64,000 nt of DNA. Source: Alisma plantago-aquatica (lineage: Eukaryota; Streptophyta; Magnoliopsida; Alismatales; Alismataceae). Below the pieces are notes generated by a model. It was given only the letters and a program-made list of their open reading frames with translations. It had not been told where the DNA came from and did no database searches. This document shows, piece after piece, positions 37,711-50,690 of the stretch. Positions within the stretch are counted from its first letter, which is position 1. The number at the start of each line of letters is the position of its first letter. The stretch covers positions 1,347,620,550 to 1,347,684,549 of the forward strand of contig OY856411.1 in the NCBI GenBank assembly GCA_963693085.1, written 5' to 3'. A program made the translations under genes and the position numbers.

Positions 37711-38065
37711 GAAAAAGGTCAAAACCAATTGAATGGTTCAAGGTGATCAAATTAATTGGAAACTTAAAGAGATGGTTGATCCATTGATCCAATGGTTGTT
37801 TATGATGATTATCAATGATAGGTACAAAGGTTGACACCCTAAAGTACCTAGATGATCAGTAACCTTAGAATGGTTAACCTTAAAAGCTTATAGAAGCAGT
37901 AACTCAATACACTATGTCAACCATAAGTGTATGTACTTGAAATGATGGGTTGACCTAATTAAATCAAGTTTTGTGTAATTAACATCCTAGGGAGGATGAG
38001 AGAGAAGTATTCATACATGAGTATTAATCATGTGGTGATTAGGGTATGATCCTTAGTGAAGAGAT

Positions 38066-38600
38066 CATGAAAACCCTAATCGAGAAGATTAATAAATCCT
38101 AACCCTAATTTAGGGCAATTCTGAGTGAAACCCTAATCTAGGGTAATAGTGAAACCCTAATTGAGGGTGATGACATGAGTAAGCCTAAGTTAGGGTTATG
38201 AAATTTAAAACCCTAATTTAGATAAATAGTAAACCCTAATTATGGGTAATTGAATATGAAACCCTAATTGGGATAAATAGTAGACCCTAATTATGGATAA
38301 TTGAATATGAAACCCTAATTGGGATAAATAGTAGACCCTAATTATGGGTAATTGAATATGAAACCCTAATTGGGATAAATAGTAGACCCTAATTGTGGGA
38401 TATTGTATGTAAAACCTAATTTAGGGTGATGTTATGAAAAACCCTGGTATGTTAATGTGATGTGGAACTCAAATCCAGGGTGATGCTAGGTAATGTTATT
38501 TGAAACCCTAATCTTGGGCAATATGATGATAAACCATAACCATGATCTGGGTAATGGGATGAGTATCCCCAATTGACCTGAAATGGGAAACCCTAACCCT
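38066..38600 (+). repeat. Interstitial telomere-like motif array in the gypsy LTR
   Basis: About fifteen copies of AAACCCTAA or one-base variants in 530 bp. The central part (about 38235-38400) is a tandem repeat of roughly 50 bp containing GAAACCCTAATTGG and AGACCCTAATTATGG. The motif equals the plant telo-box. In plants, telo-boxes bind TRB-type Myb proteins; whether this array does is unknown. Confidence 0.8.
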
Positions 38601-39892
38601 AGTAAGGGAATAGTGGTGTTACCCTTGAATAGTGATGCTATATTTGTTTTGCATGGTGCTGATATGAAATTGATGTAACTGTTATCATCTGTACTAACCA
38701 TGCAGGTATCATGAGATGATGAACATAGCCACGTATGAGCTATGGTGTTTTATTTATTAAAATTATTATTGGGCCTTATGTGCCATAATATGCCTTGTTG
38801 CCTAGTAAGAGGTAATAAGGGAATTGATGGGCCTTAAGTGCCATGAGAGATGCTAGTGTAACAAGTATCATGTTTACCTTGGTCAGATGACCCGAAGGTG
38901 ATAATTACCTAAGAAAGTGGTAACAATGCTCAGTGATGAGTTAAGGGTTTGAATAACCAGAACCATATGATTATGACATTGAGTTTGTGAAGGGATGAGT
39001 ATTCCCAATATTGAAATGAGGGATTGAGATACCAATGTCTTATAAAGACTGAGAAGTAACTGATGAAAACAATACATGTTTCTTTGTAGCATTTGTCCTA
39101 ATAAGTTATGTTTGAAAACTTGACTGATGCTAAAAGAATATGATAATGTACTTAATTAATCAATTGAAATCTTTTTATGTAGATCCCTGACCATAGATCC
39201 ATCATCGTCAGAAGTTTTTGATGGTGAAATAGGTTTTCCTTCGGGAATTCCTAAGGAACACATATTTTTGAATATGTGGGGGTAATGGGCGCTAATACCT
39301 TACGCCCTGATGAAGGGATTAATATGAGATAAGCAATAAATCTCTCAATCCTTCATTAATTGTGTCGGGATGGATGTATCACGAATCTCTCGATGATGAT
39401 GAATGTTGGGTCGATATGAGATAAACATTAAATCTCTCGATTGCCGATGAGAGTGCAGTTGCCGCTGTAACTCTGTAGCGAAGTTTCCAGTATACCCTGG
39501 AACGCTATGCTGAGCAGTTGACATAGTCCTGCTTGTAGTCTTGCACCGACTGAGATGTGAGAGGTCATGGAATCTGGTTCTTCCTTTGACCTTGTATGGT
39601 ACCGATTTCAACTTCGCAGTGGTCGGTTGGAGGATGAGCGGTATACCTCATCTCCTCGGGGCATAGATATATTTGTAAAGTGTAAACAGTCGTGTAGCAT
39701 ATTTGCTAAGGTCAAAATGCGAGAATCACTGGTTGATGTACATTGCTTAGTATATCATAGAAGAATAAAATGATATACATGTTTCTTCAATATCTTGTTG
39801 AATAGTGACATGCTGCTTTATCAAGTCATAGCTGAATTACTCTGAATAAGCATATTGCTCTAATCAGTTTAGATATTGATTCATCTGCTGCT

Positions 39893-39927
<35 letters not shown>

Positions 39928-40498
39928 TCTTCTGCTCAGTTTATTTTTATTAAACTGCAATAATAATGTTTTCGGCGGAGAGTTATATCTCTCACTGGGG
40001 CAATTTACCAATTGTCTCACCCCGTGGGATCCAACATTTTTAGGTGGACGCGGATGAGGTAGAGGCAGAAATCTCATAGCTAGGGAAGAGCAGCAGCAAC
40101 AACAGGGACCACATTAATTCTATAGGTGGAAATACTGGTTCTTAAGTTTTGGAATAGATAGTCTTATGTGTCATCTCTGTACTCTCAAGTCCTAGGAGTT
40201 AGTGCTTTTAATAAAGCGATATGAGATTTTGGCTTTACGCCTCGAGGTTTTTATATTGTGTGTGCACATCTAAGACAGAGCAGTTGATGCTTGTATTCCT
40301 CGAGAAGGGATGATACATGATATGTATATATAAACCAAGATGTAAATGTCATACTTTGGTTCTTGTTTAAAGAGTTTTCCTGAGAATGGATCTCTTTGCA
40401 AATGGTTTTAATTTTTAGTGATTTTTAGTAATCCGCTGCTAACGATAGCTTCCATTTAGTTAATTAAGTTTTTTTCCGAATGACACGTCACAAATTAG

Positions 40499-40510
40499 TG
40501 GTATCAGAAC
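40499..40510 (+). other. Primer binding site of the gypsy element
   Basis: TGGTATCAGAAC, an initiator-Met tRNA complement with the same one-base departure as the site at 5031-5042. Confidence 0.85.
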
Positions 40511-40625
40511 TCTAGGTTCGCTGAGTCTACAGAGACATAGGATTAAGGTTGTTGAGTCTATTCTAGTGTTTTCCAGTTTATTTGATAAGTTTCTTCTGCT
40601 CATATAGTTGAAGAATAACTTAAAG

Positions 40626-42353
40626 ATGTCTGGATCACATGATGAACACGCTACTGAGAGCAGTGTTGCTGCACTAAGAGGAGGTGCAAGGGACCTGGAT
40701 AGGGGGGAACCAGTGCCTGAACAACCCCAGTTCAATCAAGAAGATATGGGGAACCCATCCTTCCAAGCCATGTTTGGACAGTTTATGGAAGTCATGACTC
40801 ATATGACAGATAGAATTCCACTACCTGCACTAAGGTCACCAGCCCACAATGAAAGACGGGGAGCTGGCAAGACCTTTGAATGGCTTCGGAGGGTAGGGGC
40901 CACAGAGTATGCTGGCACAGCTGACCTAGCAGGCGCTGATTTGTGGTTGACTGAGCTGGAGAAAGCCTTTAGAATCCTTATGATTCCTGAAGATGAGAAG
41001 GTGAGACATGCAGTGTATCTGCTGAAGGGAGTGCTGGTCATTAGTGGACCATTGAGGAAGATAAAAGACCTAGTGTTGATATCAGATGGGATGAATTCTG
41101 ATGAGAATTCGTCACTAGATACTTCCCCAAGACGTATCTAAATGAGAAAATTTCTTAGTTTGAGAGGTTAAGGCATGGATAAATGAACATTAGAGAATAT
41201 GAAGCTAGGTTCATGGAGGTTTTACATTTTTATCCGCATATGGCATCCACTGATGAGGAGAGAATTCGGCGTTTTGAAAAAGGATTGAACATTGATTTAA
41301 CCACTCCTGTGTCTGCTTTAGAGAATAGGGAGAGGTTCACCATCTTTGTGGAGTTCGTGATATGGATAGAGAGGTATGTGATTGAGAAGCGTCAGACCAA
41401 GAGTAAAAAGGTATATACTCAATTCGAAGGATAGAGTTCTAGAAGATTTAAGAAACTGAGGTTTTCTATACCTACACCACCACCAAGGTTCAATACCCAG
41501 ACGTAGTGGACGTCAAGCAAGGGTAGAGGCCGTAGCTTACCACCGAAGGGAGCTCATAGCTCAGCATCAATGTCAGTAATAGGACCACCCAGGCCAAAGT
41601 GGGGAAATATAACCTGTTACAGATGCGGGAAAGAGGGACATGTTGTGAAGGATTGTCCTGAGAAAGCTAGTAATATGACCCAATTACCGAGGGAGAACCA
41701 TCAAGGCTCTCAGAGGCAGCAATTTGGCAGTGGTGCTAGAGGACGTGGACAAGCGTCTCAAGCTGGATCGTCGGCACCCAACAACCGAGCACATGGTCAA
41801 CAGCAAGCAACGACTAGATTCTATGCTATGAATCAACCTGAAGCAATAATCAACCCTCGGGTTGTAACAGGTCAGATGGAACTATTTTATTCTGATATGT
41901 CTTCATCCTGCTTCGTATTTGTGTTAATTAATCTGGGTGCTACGCATTCGTTTATCACTCGAGAAGTGATTATTGAATGGAATATGATTGTCAGTCATAG
42001 AGAAGATAGTTTGATGTTAGAAACACCTTTGCTGGGATCTATAGTGTTGCAGGAGGTGTGTTCTCCCTGCACTCTTTCCTTTTCAAAACATCACATTTAG
42101 GTGGATCTTATACCACTTGAAATGCATGGGTTCGATATAATCCTTGGGATGGACACCCTAGAGAAATATAAGTTTGTCTTGGATTGTGGTTCCAAGCAGG
42201 CTGTGTTCACAAATGATAGTGACACATGGATCTTTCAAGGAGATAGAAAGATTCTTCCAACCTATCTTGTATCAGCTATGGTAGCTGAGACAGGGACGCT
42301 TTGCGTTCTTGGCACATGTGGTATATACCACCATGGGGAGACCTCATCCTTCT
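40626..42353 (+). pseudogene. Gypsy gag and protease, broken
   Basis: The ATG at 40626 opens MSGSHDEHATESS. Capsid sequence TFEWLRRVGATEYAGTADL is near 40875-40930 and RIRRFEKGLN near 41265. A frameshift near 41030 and stops up to 41180 break the frame, which then resumes as MNIREYEARF. The zinc knuckle CYRCGKEGHVVKDC is at 41611-41652. The protease follows with VLINLGATHSFI near 41930, where the catalytic D-S/T-G triad is replaced by N-L-G, and ends in DIILGMDTLEKY. One more stop lies at 42098. The protease is dead by that substitution alone. Confidence 0.85.
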
Positions 42354-42359
42354 GAAGTT

Positions 42360-43728
42360 CCGATAGTCAGGGAATTTGAAGATGTATTTCATGAAGAACT
42401 TCCAGGTGTTCCTCTTTCCTGAGAGATTGATTTTGAGATTAATCTAATCCCGGGTACGCAACCAATAGCACAAACGCTATATAGAATGGCACCTGCTGAG
42501 ATGGCAGAGCTCAAGAAACAACTGTAGGAGTTTCTTGAGAAGGGTTTCATCCGACCGAGTACTTCACCATGGGGTGCTTTGGTTCTTTTTCGTTAAGAAG
42601 AAAGATGGGTCTATGTGTTTGTGCATCGACTATAGGCAGTTGAATAAAGTAACCGTAAAGAACAAGTATCCTCTGCCAAGGATTGATGACTTGTTTGATC
42701 AGTTGCGTGGTGCAACTATCTTCTCTAAGATAGATCTGAGGTCGGGATACCATCAATTGCGTATCAAGGAGAGTGACATACCTAAGTCTGCCTTTAAGAC
42801 AAGGTATGGTCACTATGAGTTCATAGTTATGTCATTTGGACTAACTAATGCACCAATTTCATTCATGGAACTCATGAATAGAATCTTTCAACCTTTTATT
42901 GATCATTTTATAGTCGTATTCATTGACCACATCTTGATATACAGTAGAGATGCTCAACAGCATGAGCAGCACCTCCGTCAGGCTTTGGCTTTGCTAAGAA
43001 AGCATAAGTTGTATGCTAAGTTTAGCAAATGTGAGTTCTGGTTACCAGAAGTTTCTTTTCTAGGACACGTAATATCTGCCTCAGGTATCTGTGTTGATCC
43101 TAATAAGGTAGAATCTATCCTACAATGGGAACAACCTAAGACACTGACGGAGATTCATAGTTTTCTTAGACTAGCAAGCTATTACAGGAGGTTCATTAAG
43201 AACTTCAGTTCTATAGCTTTACCCCTAACCAAATTGACCAGGAAGGAAGTTCCTTTTGTCTGGAATGACAAGGGCAAACAATCTTTCTAGTTGCTGAAGG
43301 AAAGATTAACAAGTGCACCTGTGTTAGTATTACCTGAGCAAGGAAAGGGGTACATAGTCTTCTGTGATGCATCTAAGAATGGTCTAGGATGTGTGTTGAT
43401 GCAGGATAAGCAAGTGATTTCTTTTGCTTCTCGACATCTTAAGAAACATGAGGAAAATTATCTGACACACGATCTAGAGCTAGCTGCTGTGGTCTATGCT
43501 TTGAAGATCTGGAGACATTATCTCTATGGAGAAACATTCCATATTTTCACAGACCACAAGAACCTGAAGTATATCTTCTCACAACATGAGCTGAATATGA
43601 GACAACGCTGCTGGATGGAGTTAATCAAGGACTATGATTGTACAATTGATTATCATCCAGGGAATGCTAATGTAGTTGTTGATGCATTAAGTAGAAAATC
43701 AGCAACACCAGCCTTAGATAAAGCATAG
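42360..43728 (+). pseudogene. Gypsy reverse transcriptase and RNase H
   Basis: The first RT part (42360-42530) has stops. The main frame from 42535 holds [35 protein letters not shown] and SFGLTNAP. The catalytic motif reads FIDHILIYS where FIDDILIYS is the rule, so one of the paired aspartates is lost. Then [11 protein letters not shown] and the connection. After a TAG at 43288, RNase H continues in the same frame with [36 protein letters not shown] and DALSRK, ending at 43728. Catalytic RNase H positions appear present. Confidence 0.88.
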
Positions 43729-45270
43729 TTAAACTCCTTAGTGTGCTTTAAAAGAGATATGCTTATCTCCTTAAGGCAAGACAATGTACAACTTAAAGTG
43801 TCATTGTTAGCTGGGTTGTTAGCTGAGATGCAAGTGAAACCTACTCTGAGACAGCAGATTAAAGAAGCATAGCAAGCTGATACTGTGATTCAACATATCA
43901 GGTCAGAGTATGGTAGTGAGAAACGGGATGACTTCCATGATTCAGATGATCAGGTAGTCTGTTACCATGGTAGGATGGTAGTACCCGATGCTAATAACTT
44001 AAGAAAGATAATTCTGGAAGAAGCTCATTCTTCCATGTATGCTATGCATCCAGGGAGCACCAAGATGTATCAGAACTTAAAAGATATGTATTGGTGTCCT
44101 GGATTGAAGAAAGATGTAGCCAAGTTTGTTATGTGGTGTCCGGTGTGTCAGCAGGTTAAAGCTGAACATCAAAAGCCCACAGGAACAATGCAACCTCTGC
44201 CTATACCGCAGTGGAAATGGGATCATATAACCATGGACTTTGTGGTTGGATTGCCAAGAACAACCAAAAGTCATGATTCCATATGGGTGATAGTTGATAG
44301 GTTGACTAAGATAGCACATTTCCTTCCTGTCAAAACAACCTACACTACTGAGAAGCTTGCACAGATATACATAGATGAAATAGTGTGTTTGCACGGGGTT
44401 CCAACTACTATTGTATCTGATAGAGGTCCCCAGTTCACGAGTCGTTTTTGAGAGCGACTCTATAAATCTTTGGGTACGCAGTTAAGGTTTAGTACAACCT
44501 TTCATCCTCAGACAGATGGACAGTCTGAGAGGACTATACAAACTTTGGAGGACTTGCTTTGGGCATGTGTCCTTCAATTTGTAGGAAGTTGGGATCTACA
44601 CATGAGCTTGATAGAATTTGCTTACAATAATAGCTATCAGCACAATATTAATATGGCACCATATGAAGCATTATATGGTAGATGTTTTCGATCTCCTTTA
44701 TGTTGGTATGAAATGGGAGAGTACCAACTTTTGGATCTTGAGTTAGTGCAGCAGACAACTGAGAAGATTAAAGTAATACAACAACAGTTGAAAGTTGCCC
44801 AGGAGGTAGAAATCTTACATTGATAAACGTCGTAGACCCTTAGAATTCCAAGTTGGAGACAAATTATACCTCAAGGTCTCACCTTGGAAAGGTATCCTTG
44901 GATTTGGGAAGAAGGGCAAGTTAGCTCCTAGATTTATGGGGCCTTATCCAATCATTGAGAGGATGGGAAAGGTGGCCTATAAGCTGGAGTTGCCACCTGA
45001 GCTACATAGATTGCACCCAGTGTTCCATATCTCCATGTTGAAGAAGTGTCATCCTGACACAGAGTTAGTTCTGCAACCTGTGGAGGTAGAACTAAATGAT
45101 GATATATCATATGTTGAAGGACATGTGTTGATTCTTGATAGAAGAATCAAGAAGCTGAAAAAGAAAGATAAATGTCTTGTAAAAGTTCTCTAGCATCACC
45201 GTGACATTGAAGAATCTACTTGGAAACTAGAGTAAGAGATGAGGAGGAAGTACCCTTCTCTTTTCTCTTG
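43729..45270 (+). pseudogene. Gypsy integrase with C-terminal chromodomain
   Basis: The HHCC zinc domain lies in the frame from 43885 (HPGSTKMYQNLKDMYWCPGL, then CPVCQQVKAEH). The catalytic core has ITMDFVVGLPRT and HGVPTTIVSDRGPQFTSRF. After a TGA at 44449 it continues with FHPQTDGQSERTIQTLEDLL, giving the D, D and E positions. A shift near 44823 leads to the GPFPI-like GPYPIIERMGKVAYKLELP. The chromodomain at about 45110-45270 reads ILDRRIKKLKKKDKCLVKVL, a TAG at 45191, then HHRDIEESTWKLE. In chromoviruses this domain directs integration to heterochromatin. Confidence 0.87.
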
Positions 45271-45307
45271 ATATTTTCGTTGATGATTTCGGGGACGAAA
45301 TCCTTGT

Positions 45308-45316
45308 AAGGGGTGG
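45308..45316 (+). other. Polypurine tract of the gypsy element
   Basis: AAGGGGTGG, seven bases before the 3' LTR start at 45323, preceded by GGGGACGAAA as in many chromoviruses. Confidence 0.75.
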
Positions 45317-45322
45317 ATAACT

Positions 45323-46983
45323 TGTAACATCCCTGACCTGGTTATGCTTTAACCTTAGGAGTTTTTCTTAATAAAGTTGATTATATGCTTGCTATTATCT
45401 CTCAAAAAGTAATTAAGGCTCAAGATGAACTTATATTTCAATTTTAGTCCTTTTTGAACAATGTTGAAAACAAGGTTTTGATTTTTGTGGACTAAAGTGC
45501 AATTTACCCAAGTAAAGGGGTTAATTTGCAAATGTTACATGATAAGATGTTCCTCATGTGTTGAAGCATAATGATAATAAAGATGATGCATAGGTATGAC
45601 TTATGGTAGCCTGAGTACCAAGAAAGAGTTGATAAAGCAATGTTTGTGCATTAAAACCTAGTTTTGGTGTAATGTGCAATTTACCCAAAACCTAGGGTTC
45701 AATATGCAAAATACCACTTCAAAATAGTCCCTGGTATTTCTTGGCATCATGTATAGCAAAGAAAATGATAGGGGCGTCTCATTTGTATCTCTTTGTAGGA
45801 GAGAGAATCTTAATATTAAAATAATCAAGATTTAAGCATAATTGAAACCCTAATTCAATTTAATACAAAAATAATTATATTAATTGGATTGCCTTCAACC
45901 AAAACTATAATGTTTGAGGTTATATATGTTTGGACGTCCTTGTTCCTTGCAAAGTAAAATGAAATATCTATGTGAGTGGAGAACCCACTCACATTAAGAA
46001 AAGAAAAAGAAATATCCACTAACTTTAGGATATTATTATTATAAGGATTAAGGTGCTTAATTTGCTTTTCTTTAAAACATGGATAATTGAGAGTAATAAG
46101 AGGAAAACTAGATAGCCTAATAACCAAGGAAGGGAAGGGGGCAAGTGTCAAGGAAATGGAAGAGTTATCCCCTACTTTCTCTCTCTTAAATGAATTTTCA
46201 ATAAAATTCATATATATGCTCCTTTATCCATGAGTTGAAAGGGTAATTTCAAATCCACTTTCACTTCTTGCTTGAAAAACGACCAAGGGAGCTTAGTAGG
46301 ATCAGGAGGACGACCCCCAACATGTTGGTAAGATTCTTGACTTCCTTTCACCTTAATTCCATGGTGGAAATTAAAAATCAATGCATGATTTCTTCTTATC
46401 TCGATCCCATCTTCAATTCTAACCATTCCTTTTCACTCAAAGCTTGAGGACGAGCCTTGGGATAGTGAAAGGAGTTGCATCCACCATTTTTTATGTGAAG
46501 CTTGGAGCTTTGAAGCTTCAATTGAAGGTGGGTTATATAACTTGAACCCCTATTCATTGTTATTGAATTCAATTTCTCAATCAATTATGTTCAATTTCTC
46601 TTTTTGCAATTCCTTTAATTAGTTGATGCAACTACCATGATAATGGCAGTAGTTTTCAATGGAATAAGGCTTGATGATTATGACATCATTTTAGGCACAC
46701 TTTCCAACAAGTTTATTTCGCAAACGGTTTTAAGACCTTGGTCCAAACAGTTTGCAAATCGTTTGGAGGTTTTGATCCCAAACCGTTTGGAAGGGTTGAC
46801 CATTTGGATGGGTTGACCATTTGAGGTTAGGACTCTAGTAAATGTTGGATCATGATCCAATGGATCCAATTGATTGATTCAATATATGGACAATCCTCCA
46901 ATTAGAAACCCTAATCGACTTGTTGAAAGAAAACTCAATTGATCCATTCGATTTGAAGACTAATTGGACCAAACGGTCTTGAT
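45323..46983 (+). repeat. 3' LTR of the gypsy element, truncated
   Basis: 1661 bp matching 35721-37385. It stops inside the motif CCAAACGGTCTTGA, where copia integrase-region sequence follows directly. About 3.1 kb of LTR is missing, so this is a deletion or rearrangement breakpoint and not an element end. Confidence 0.85.
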
Positions 46984-46999
46984 AGTGGATAAAAATGAT

Positions 47000-49661
47000 A
47001 TTTCTCTTTGACATCATCGTTTGGGTCATATGAATATGCACCAAATGAAGAAGTTGAGAAAAAAGGATTTGGTTCAAGGACTTCCCAAATTGGATTTTGA
47101 TAAGGATGAGGAATGCCAAGGTTGTACACAAGGCAAACTAACCAAATCCTCCTTCAAATCCAAAGGAGTCATGAGTACCAAAAGAGCTCTTGAGCTTCTT
47201 CATATTGATCTATTTGGACCAACGAGAATGCAAACGCTTCGTGGTTCTGAGTATTGTCTTGTTATTGTTGATGATTTCTCTCGATATACTTGGTCCTTCT
47301 TTCTCATTTTGAAAAGTGACACTCTTGATGTTTTCTCAAACTTTTGCAAACAGGTTTAAAATGAAGCTTCTTGCTGGATTGTTTCTATCCGCAGTGGCCA
47401 TGGGGGAGAATTTGAAAATGATCTTTTTGAGCATTTTTGCAAAAAATTGAGTTACTCGCACAATTTCTCTTCTCCTCGTACGCCTCAACAAAATGGGTTA
47501 GTAGAGAGGAAGAACATGTCGCTTCAAGAGACGGTGAGGACAATGCTTCTTGAATATGACATTCCTAAGAAGTTTTGGGCTGAAGTCGTTAGCACTGCCT
47601 GTTTTGTGCAGAACTGGGTTTTTACACACCCTTCTTTGAAGAAAACCCCCTATGAGCTTTGGCGTGGTAGAAAGCCATCCATTGATTTCTTTCATGTTTT
47701 TGGATGTCCTTGTTTTGTTTTAAACATGAAGGATTCTCTTGATAAGTTTGATCTAAAATCTTATAAGACTTTCTTCCTAGGCTATAGCACTACAAGCAGG
47801 GCTTATAAAGTCTTCCACATTGAATTGTCTAAAATTGAAGAATCTATTAATGTTAAGTTTATTGAAACTAACCCTGTTGTTGGAAAGCATGTTGTTGATA
47901 ATGATGTTGTAGATGACTTTATTCCTATCTTGAAAGACCTCAACATCGACAACAAAGGTAAGCAGGTGATAGAAGATGAAGATGAATAAAAGAAGGATCC
48001 CACTCATCACTTTGCAAAGAACCATCCCAAATAGCTAATCATTGGAAACCCATTTGAGAGAGTGAAGACACGAGCTAACTACAACAAAGAACAAGCAAGC
48101 ATCGCCTTCATCTCACAGCTGGATCCAAAGAACATCAAAGAAGATCTTGGTGATGACAAGTGGATCCTAGCCATTCAAGAGGAATTGGAGCAATTTGAGA
48201 AGAATCACGTGTGGACTCTAGTGCCAAGACCAAGTGATAGAAAAATCATTGGCACCAAGTGGGCCTACCACAACAAGCTAGATGAGTAAGGCAAAGTGGA
48301 AAGGAACAAGGCAAGGTTAGTAGCACAAGGTTACAATCAATAGGAAGGTATTGACTTTGATGAAACTTATGTTCATGTTGCTAGATTAGAATCTATTAAA
48401 ATTCTACTTGCCTTTGCTAGTTACAAAAATTTCTTGTTATATCAAATGGATGTTAAAAGTGCATTTTTGATGGTACAATCGAGGAGGAAGTATTTGTTGC
48501 TCAACCTCCAGGCTTTGAAAATGACAAGCTACCTAATCATGTTTATTTGTTGCAAAAAGTTCTCTATGGACTCAAGCAAGCACCTTGAGCTTGGTATGAG
48601 AAATTAAAGAACTTTTTGTTAGACAATGGCTATCTCATGGGCAAAGTCGATTCTACTTTATTTCTAAAACACACTTTTAGCAACTTTCTTATCATTCAAA
48701 TTTATGTTGATGATATCATTTTTGGCGGGACTGATCTTGATCTTTGCAAGGAATTTAGTTAACTTATGTAGAGTGAGTTCGAGATGAGCATGATGGGTGA
48801 GTTGAATTTCTTCCTCAGCTTTCAAATCAAGCAAACAAAAGAAGGAAACTTCATCAACCAAGGCAAGTACACACATGAACTACTCAAATGCTTTGGGATG
48901 GAGAACATGAAGCTGATGGATACTCCCATGTCCAATACCGCCAAACTTGATAGAGATGAAGACGGTGAGAAGGTATATGAGAGGCTCTATAGAGGTATGA
49001 TTGGAAGTTTACTTTATTTAACTGCCTATAGACCTGATATTATGTTTAGTATTGGCTTGTGTGCTTGCTTTCAGTCTAGCCCTAGGAAATCACATCTTAT
49101 TGCTGTCAAGAGGATTTTGAGGTACTTAGCCAAAACTCAAAAATTTTGTACTATGGTGTCCTAAATCAAGGGATTTTACTCTTTTGGCATATAGTGATGC
49201 AGATTATGCGGGTCATTTGGTTGATAGAAAGTGCACAAGTGACACTTGCTTCCTTCTAGGACCATTCTTGGTGTCTTGGTTTTCCAAGAAATAGAGCACA
49301 GTGGCATTATCAACTACCGAGGCTGAATACATTATAGTCGGGATTTGTTATGCCCATGTCATATGGATGAAGCAAATGCTCAAAGACTTTAAACATATAT
49401 TTTGATTCTTCTCCTATCTATTGTGATAATACTAGCACAATTAACCTTTCTTACAATCCTATATTGCATAGTAGAGCTAAACATATAGAGGTTCGCCATC
49501 AGTTTATTCGTGATCACATTGCCAAGAAGGATATTTATATCACGCATGTGGACACGAAAAATTAGTTGGCAGACATTTTCACTAAACCTCTAGCTAGAGA
49601 GCAATTTAACTTTATTCGATCTAAACTACTCATTGTTGCTTTGGATGATATTGATATGTGA
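47000..49661 (+). pseudogene. SIRE-type pol: integrase, reverse transcriptase, RNase H
   Basis: The pre-integrase region starts with HHRLGHMNMHQMKKLRKKDL; the core has LLHIDLFGPTRMQTLRG and VIVDDFSRYTW; the later part has SSPRTPQQNGLVERKN and VFGCPCFVLN. RT includes IGTKWAYHNKLDE, YGLKQAP and IYVDDIIFGGTD near 48700. RNase H has YSDADYAGHLVDRKCTSDTC, TTEAEYIIVG, KHIEVRHQFIRDH and ADIFTKPLAREQF, ending at TGA 49659. At least ten in-frame stops and one or more frameshifts break it. Many stops fit Gln codons changed by C to T (TAG or TAA where CAG or CAA is expected). Confidence 0.88.
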
Positions 49662-50230
49662 TCTAGCTAGTTGTTTCCATCATATATGTTTTGCTCATGT
49701 TTTCCCTCATCTTGCTTGCCTATATATGCTTGAAATGTGCTTAACTTGCTTGTTGACATGCTTCGTTTTTGCTTATTTTTGGGTTTTTCTATATTTCTTG
49801 GTTTTATCACAAAATAGTATCCAATGATGAGTAATATGTGCCTAAGTATGTTCAATGTACAAAATAGACTTGAAAAATGAATTTAATTAGCATGTATATG
49901 TCTAGAAATTAAGTTTGATGGTTTTTAGGCCAGGTTGACCATCGGTCGAGTTTCCCCCAAGACAAACTCGACCGATCAGGAGCCGAGAGTTGTTCTTCAG
50001 AGAACTAATCAGTCGAGTTTCTGACTCTCAGAACTCGACCGATCCGTGGGCTGAAGTCACTTTAAGTTAGGATCGACCGACTATTCTCCCTCTCAACTAG
50101 AGAATAGACGACCGATTCCTCTTCTTCTAGCCCTAAGCTCTCACCCCTATCCCTAAAACTCCCTCTCATAGCCCTAATTCGACCTAGGTAGCTTGACCTA
50201 GACCTTCCCAAGCGCTCCCTGGTGGTGTTT
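49662..50230 (+). other. SIRE-type 3' region with ATCGGTCGAGTT motifs
   Basis: Untranslated. At about 49935-50115 there are motif copies such as CATCGGTCGAGTTT, AACTCGACCGATC (twice) and GATCGACCGAC. It ends at TTT (50228-50230), the CACTA target duplication, and resumes at 53909. Confidence 0.7.
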
Positions 50231-50249
50231 CACTACTATAGAAACAACA

Positions 50250-50690
50250 TTCAGTGTCACTTTTCTGGGCGTCAGTACTTTAGGAAAACTGACGCCTACA
50301 CTATTAGACGTCAGTTATTTAGGCAAACCGACGTCTATATTTGAAGACCAGCCAGACACGGGTACCTCTTTGAATACAACGTCGGTTGTTAATAACAAAC
50401 CGACGCCTAAAGTCGCCTGCGAGATCCAATTTTCGAGCAAAAAAAATAGTGTCACTTTCAGCATCGGTTATGTAGATAGAAACCGACGCCTATGCGCGAT
50501 GAAAATTTGCGCGAAAAGTGTCACTTTTAGCGTCGGTTAACCTTTTGTAACCGACGCTGAAAGTGGTTCCCGCCAAACAATTTCGTGAAAATATCGTCCA
50601 ATTGGACGTCGGTTGGTTCAAATGACCGATGCTAAAGAGGTTTCGGCGTCGGTTGTTTGAAACAACCGACGCTATTTGGGAACTTAATAT
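50250..50690. repeat. Left subterminal repeat array of the CACTA element
   Basis: Repeated GGCGTCGGTT-type motifs and their inverse, often paired as short hairpins (for example GCGTCGGTTAACC then GTAACCGACGC near 50530-50565). In En/Spm such repeats are the binding sites for the TNPA protein. Confidence 0.8.

Larger units (their letters stand above)
35721..40492 (+). repeat. 5' LTR of the gypsy element, about 4.8 kb
   Basis: Very long LTR from TGTAACATCCC to about ACACGTCACA just before the primer site. The exact right edge could move by two bases. It matches 45323-46983 over the portion the latter retains. It holds a CCAAACGGTTTGG-type array (37080-37710), a telomere-like motif array (38066-38600), a TA repeat near 39895-39924, and a promoter-like 3' part. 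Lengths of this order are known for Tekay-lineage LTRs. Confidence 0.85.
35721..46983 (+). mobile_element. Ty3/gypsy chromovirus (Tekay/Del-like), right LTR truncated
   Basis: 11.3 kb. The LTR starts TGTAACATCCC, typical of chromoviruses. Order is 5' LTR, primer site 40499-40510, gag with zinc knuckle, protease, RT, RNase H, integrase, chromodomain, purine tract, 3' LTR. RT before integrase is the gypsy order. It inserted into the SIRE-type LTR after CAACA (35716-35720). The right LTR stops at 46983, 1661 bp in, so no second duplication exists. Coding regions have multiple stops and lost catalytic residues. Confidence 0.9.
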
